7,758 bases of DNA from Planctomycetaceae bacterium (lineage in GTDB: Bacteria > Planctomycetota > Planctomycetia > Pirellulales > JAEUIK01), in NCBI GenBank assembly GCA_016793185.1, contig JAEUIK010000521.1:1-7758 (forward strand). The letters run 5' to 3'. The notes beneath the pieces were generated by a model. That model was not told where the DNA came from, searched no databases, and saw only the letters and a list, made by a program, of their open reading frames with translations. This document shows, in pieces, positions 7,385 through 7,758 of the stretch. The stretch's first letter is position 1; the number at the start of each line of letters is the position of its first letter. The position numbers and the translations under genes are program-made.

Positions 7385-7758
7385 ATGAGCGAGAGCTGGT
7401 CGAACTGGGCGGGCTCGGTCCATTGCCTTCCGGGGGAGGTGGCACGCCCGACCTGCGAAGCCGAGATTCAGGAATTGATTGCGCGCTGCCGGTCCACGGG
7501 GCAACGGATTCGCGTCGTCGGCAGCGGACACTCTTTCACCCCCCTGTGCGCGACCGACGAGGTGCTCGTCTCGCTCGATCAATGGTGCGGAATCGAGAAA
7601 GTGAACCGCGCTCGCGGCGAGGCCACGATCCGCGCCGGGTCGAAGATCCACGACATCGGCGATCCCCTCTGGGAGGAGGGCTTAAGCCTGGCCAATCAGG
7701 GAGACGTCGACGTGCAGGCCCTGGCGGGCGCGATCTCGACCGGCACGCACGGCACTGG
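7385..7758 (+). CDS. FAD-linked sugar-lactone / alditol oxidase (N-terminal part, cut by window end)
   Basis: The ATG at 7385 opens a frame of 124 complete codons that is still open at the right edge. The protein belongs to the VAO/PCMH FAD-binding oxidase family (L-gulono- or D-arabinono-1,4-lactone oxidase, alditol/xylitol oxidase group). The N-terminal FAD-binding half shows RIRVVGSGHSFTPLCATDE, where His49 of GSGHS sits at the position that carries covalently bound FAD in these enzymes. It continues with a beta-strand segment ATIRAGSKIHDIGDPLWEEG, then LANQGDVDVQALAGAISTGTHGT, the second flavin-binding signature. There is no signal peptide. The start lies 11 bp after the desulfhydrase stop, with a modest AGGA (7372-7375) overlapping that stop codon, which suggests coupled translation. 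The C-terminal substrate domain is outside the window, so lactone and alditol substrates cannot be told apart. Confidence 0.88.
   Translation, partial: MSESWSNWAGSVHCLPGEVARPTCEAEIQELIARCRSTGQRIRVVGSGHSFTPLCATDEVLVSLDQWCGIEKVNRARGEATIRAGSKIHDIGDPLWEEGLSLANQGDVDVQALAGAISTGTHGT

Overview
This is a GC-rich bacterial window holding five protein-coding loci and no RNA genes, CRISPR array or insertion sequence that I can see. The best guess for the source is a planctomycete (Pirellulales-like). The main reason is the central gene: a Hanks-type Ser/Thr kinase that carries an N-terminal anti-sigma-type zinc finger and a C-terminal urea/amide-binding receptor domain, a style of architecture typical of Planctomycetota. 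The conserved but unnamed protein at the left edge also looks planctomycetal to me. This assignment is inference from gene content, since there is no rRNA or marker gene in the window.

Layout. (1) From 2 to 1220 (+) lies the 3' part of a conserved protein of unknown function. Its reading frame breaks near 765-780, so it is either a pseudogene or carries a sequence error. (2) Only 18 bp further on, a convergent gene on the minus strand (1239-3419) encodes a secreted, probably lipid-anchored, penicillin/acyl-homoserine-lactone acylase-type Ntn hydrolase. (3) A divergent spacer of about 200 bp (3420-3616) separates it from (4) the kinase-receptor fusion (3617-6307, +). (5) The fusion is followed after 49 bp by a D-cysteine desulfhydrase (6357-7373, +). 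(6) After a further 11 bp comes the start of an FAD-linked sugar-lactone/alditol oxidase, which runs off the right edge (7385 onward).

How they may work together. The three plus-strand genes from 3617 are closely spaced and could be one transcript. The kinase has a cytoplasmic catalytic domain, one membrane segment and an extracytoplasmic domain that keeps the signature blocks of UrtA, the urea ABC-transporter binding protein. It therefore looks like a one-piece sensor that turns urea or short-amide binding into protein phosphorylation. The neighbours include an exported amidase-type enzyme and an ammonia- and H2S-releasing desulfhydrase, so a nitrogen-acquisition theme is possible but speculative. 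The most interesting points are the fused urea-sensor kinase, the ambiguous start of that gene beside a G6 tract, and the clean local lesion in the left-edge gene.
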